This document shows, piece after piece, positions 62,168 through 64,000 of a DNA stretch of 64,000 nucleotides (positions within the stretch are counted from its first letter, which is position 1; every line of letters starts with the position of its first letter). The stretch spans positions 13,805 to 77,804 of the forward strand of contig CAZNAD010000010.1 of NCBI GenBank assembly GCA_964571195.1, read 5' to 3'. The translations under genes and the position numbers were made by a program. The notes under the pieces are model-generated. The model ran no database searches and had not been told where the DNA came from. It worked only from the letters and a program-made list of their open reading frames with translations. The DNA comes from PALSA-1006 sp964571195. GTDB lineage: Bacteria > Pseudomonadota > Gammaproteobacteria > Burkholderiales > Gallionellaceae.

Positions 62168-63036
62168 CCTCTTACCCAATTATTGATGAATTGAGACGTG
62201 CGACGACGACTATTAATTGTCGCGATGCTGAATTTATTCCTAAGGTTTGCAATGCGGGGACGGTAGAAAACGTTGATGGAAAACATGTGCAAATAATGCA
62301 CAATGGTTTAAAGGTGTTATACGGTGGATACCATGGCGATTGGATGGCGGGGATTATCCACGGACTGAAGGGTCATCACGAGCCGCAAGAAGAAAAAGCT
62401 TTTCATGAATTGCTCCGATATTGTCGTCCCAGAACGTGTATGTTGGAGCTCGGTGCTTTTTGGGCATATTACTCTATGTGGTATCTCAAGAATATTCCTT
62501 TTAGTTCGGCGTATTGTTTAGAGCCGGATGCGGCACATATTGAGGTCGGTCGATCCAATATGCGATTAAATGGTTTGGATGCTCAATTCGTGCGTGCTTG
62601 TGTGGGCGGCAAATTTGTTGAACAGCGACAGTTCACTACGGAATCTGGTGAGTCGGTGTTTATGCCGCAGCATACAGTGCAGTCAGCGCTGGCGCATTTC
62701 GGTTTGGATGGTGTCGAGCTTTTGCATGCTGATGTTCAAGGAGCCGAGCTTGATCTTTTGATAGGGTGTGCTCCTCTCTTTGCTTCTGGGAAAGTGCGAT
62801 TTTTAGTTGTTTCTACACATCATTCGTCAATATCAGGCTCGATTTCTACTCATGCAGATTGCGTTAATGTACTGAGGGATTTCGGAGCTCATATTTTGTG
62901 CGAGCATGATGTGGATGAGTCTTTTAGTGGCGATGGACTGATTGTTGCTGCGTTGCGACCGGAAGACCGCTCAATACCGCCAATCGTTATTTCACGTTGT
63001 CGTAGGGGTGAATCTTTGTTTGCTATAGGTTATTAA
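62164..63036 (+). CDS. FkbM-family SAM methyltransferase
   Basis: A 290-residue methyltransferase. Motifs are M-L-E-L-G-A-F-W-A-Y-Y near 95, E-P-D-A near 119, and L-H-A-D-V-Q-G-A-E near 187 (the V-E/Q-G FkbM pattern). It probably methylates the exported glycan end, since it follows Wzt with a 4-base overlap. The substrate is unknown. Confidence 0.8.
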   Translation: MTSYPIIDELRRATTTINCRDAEFIPKVCNAGTVENVDGKHVQIMHNGLKVLYGGYHGDWMAGIIHGLKGHHEPQEEKAFHELLRYCRPRTCMLELGAFWAYYSMWYLKNIPFSSAYCLEPDAAHIEVGRSNMRLNGLDAQFVRACVGGKFVEQRQFTTESGESVFMPQHTVQSALAHFGLDGVELLHADVQGAELDLLIGCAPLFASGKVRFLVVSTHHSSISGSISTHADCVNVLRDFGAHILCEHDVDESFSGDGLIVAALRPEDRSIPPIVISRCRRGESLFAIGY

Positions 63037-63037
63037 T

Positions 63038-64000
63038 ATGGCATTCATTTCATACGCTCAGAACTCTGAAGATGTAATGCTATGGCGTGCGCTTGGGCAT
63101 GTTGAGTCCGGCTTTTATATCGACGTAGGAGCAAATGACCCGGAAATCGACTCTGTCACTAAGGCGTTTTATGAGCGTGGCTGGCGCGGTATTAATATCG
63201 AGCCGCTTGCATCGCACTACGCAGATTTGCAGCGAGCTCGTCCACGCGATATAAATTTGAATTTAGCCGCAGGTGATGCGGCAGGTGAAATAGAAATATT
63301 TGAATGTGATGTCCGCGGTTGGGCCTCGGCTGACTCGTCCACGATAGCGCATTTGAATGAAACTGGCCATGCCGGAAAATATCATCGCGTTCCTGTCGCA
63401 ACCCTTGCAGATATATGCAATGAGTACGCGCCAGGGGAAATTCACTTTCTAAAGGTGGATGTGGAAGGATTTGAGGCCCAAGTTTTGGCTGGTATGGATT
63501 TTAAAAAATTCAGGCCGTGGATTGTTATTGTGGAGTCGGTTAAGCCGGATACGAACGAGGAAAATCATCAGCGATGGGAGTCTGGGTTGTTGGTGAGGGG
63601 GTATCAGTATGCTTATGCCGACGGATTAAATCGTTTCTATGTGGCAGATGAACATTCGGATCTTTTGGGAGCGCTGAAATATCCTCCGAATGTCTTAGAT
63701 GGCTTTGTTATCGCCGCGCACATGGGGGCTGAAATCAGGGTGCAGCAAACTGAGACTAGGGCATTGATCGCTGAAGATAGGGTGAGGCAAGTTGAGGAGC
63801 GAGCACTTCAGGCTGCGGCTAAAGTGCAGCAGACTGNNNNNNNNNNNNNNNNNNNNNNNNNNNNNNNNNNNNNNNNNNNNNNNNNNNNNNNNNNNNNNNN
63901 NNNNNNNNNNNNNNNNNNNNNNNNNNNNNNNNNNNNAATCCCAGTTGCAGCAGACTGAATCCCAGTTGCAGCAGACTGAATCCCAGTTGCAGCAGACTGA
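63038..64000 (+). CDS. FkbM-family methyltransferase with repetitive coiled-coil tail (partial)
   Basis: Begins 2 bases after the previous gene. F-I-S-Y-A-Q-N-S-E-D-V-M-L near the start, I-D-V-G-A-N-D-P and L-K-V-D-V-E-G-F-E near 143 show an FkbM methyltransferase of about 220 residues. A charged coiled tail with Q-Q-T-E-T-R and V-E-E-R-A follows. The gap (63837-63936) begins one base into a GAA codon, and the sequence after it resumes the same repeat (A-A then S-Q-L-Q-Q-T-E). The stop at 63956-63958 appears only because 100 N is not a multiple of three. The protein therefore continues past the window. Confidence 0.82.
63837..63936. other. Assembly gap of 100 N
   Basis: Exactly 100 undetermined bases, the usual scaffold placeholder, lying inside a tandem-repeat region. 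The true length is unknown; the reading frame is restored if the real gap is a multiple of three. Confidence 0.98.
63937..64000 (+). repeat. 21-bp tandem repeat coding for a heptad
   Basis: The unit TCCCAGTTGCAGCAGACTGAA is repeated about three times up to the window end, coding for S-Q-L-Q-Q-T-E in frame with the FkbM tail. The unit end is also visible just before the gap (GCAGCAGACTG at 63826-63836), so the gap probably hides more copies. Seven-residue repeats fit a coiled coil. Confidence 0.92.

Noticed and set aside
63956..63958. True stop codon of the last FkbM gene
   Set aside because: It appears only after a 100-N placeholder that shifts the frame; the repeat phase on both sides is open.

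Overview
The window reads as chromosomal DNA of a Gram-negative betaproteobacterium, plausibly in or near the Gallionellaceae/Nitrosomonadales. This rests on the cbb3 oxidase assembly genes ccoG-H-I-S, the proteobacterial GshA type next to a short PTS operon, LPS core genes waaA and waaC, and an FNR/HemN pair. The placement is by gene content only; no phylogeny was run. I see no rRNA, tRNA, CRISPR array, prophage or insertion sequence.

Layout. (1) 91-4795: maturation genes of the cbb3 cytochrome oxidase. (2) 4973-23152: an 18-kb accessory region of almost entirely exported proteins. It has two paralogous WD40-caspase proteins, four LPP20-like proteins (one fused to DUF4384), a FecR-domain protein, a transglutaminase-like protein, a small lipoprotein, a CHASE2 protein without a recognisable output domain and a beta-barrel-like protein. 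A wHTH/nucleotidyltransferase-like regulator, a LuxR-type regulator and an alpha/beta hydrolase lie between them. This is the best candidate here for an undescribed system: an envelope assembly joining caspase-like proteolysis with possible peptidoglycan or surface sensing. (3) 23225-28117: two unknown membrane proteins, an FNR-type regulator divergent from hemN across an FNR box, and a long nitronate-monooxygenase-like enzyme. (4) 28189-33887: gshA, apbE and an incomplete regulatory-type PTS (EIIA-Man, HPr, EI), then a PCMT-like methyltransferase gene.

(5) 33928-39565 (minus strand): dTDP-rhamnose genes rfbB-A-C-D and LPS core genes waaC-waaA. (6) 40011-63958 and beyond (mostly plus): an O-antigen/surface polysaccharide locus. 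It holds sugar-modifying enzymes, glycosyltransferases, a Wzx-like flippase, a WecA/WbpL-type initiating transferase, a WbpM/CapD-type dehydratase, a WaaL/Wzy-like protein, GDP-mannose genes, and a Wzm/Wzt ABC exporter followed by two FkbM methyltransferases. The last gene runs into a 100-N assembly gap and a 21-bp tandem repeat, and almost certainly continues past the window.

How it fits together: dTDP-rhamnose and GDP-mannose feed glycosyltransferases that build a glycan on an undecaprenyl carrier. The glycan is exported by Wzx and/or Wzm-Wzt and ligated to the lipid A core made with WaaA and WaaC. Many genes overlap by 1-8 bases (ATGA type), showing tight operons. The exported caspase/FecR/LPP20 region is a separate functional block.
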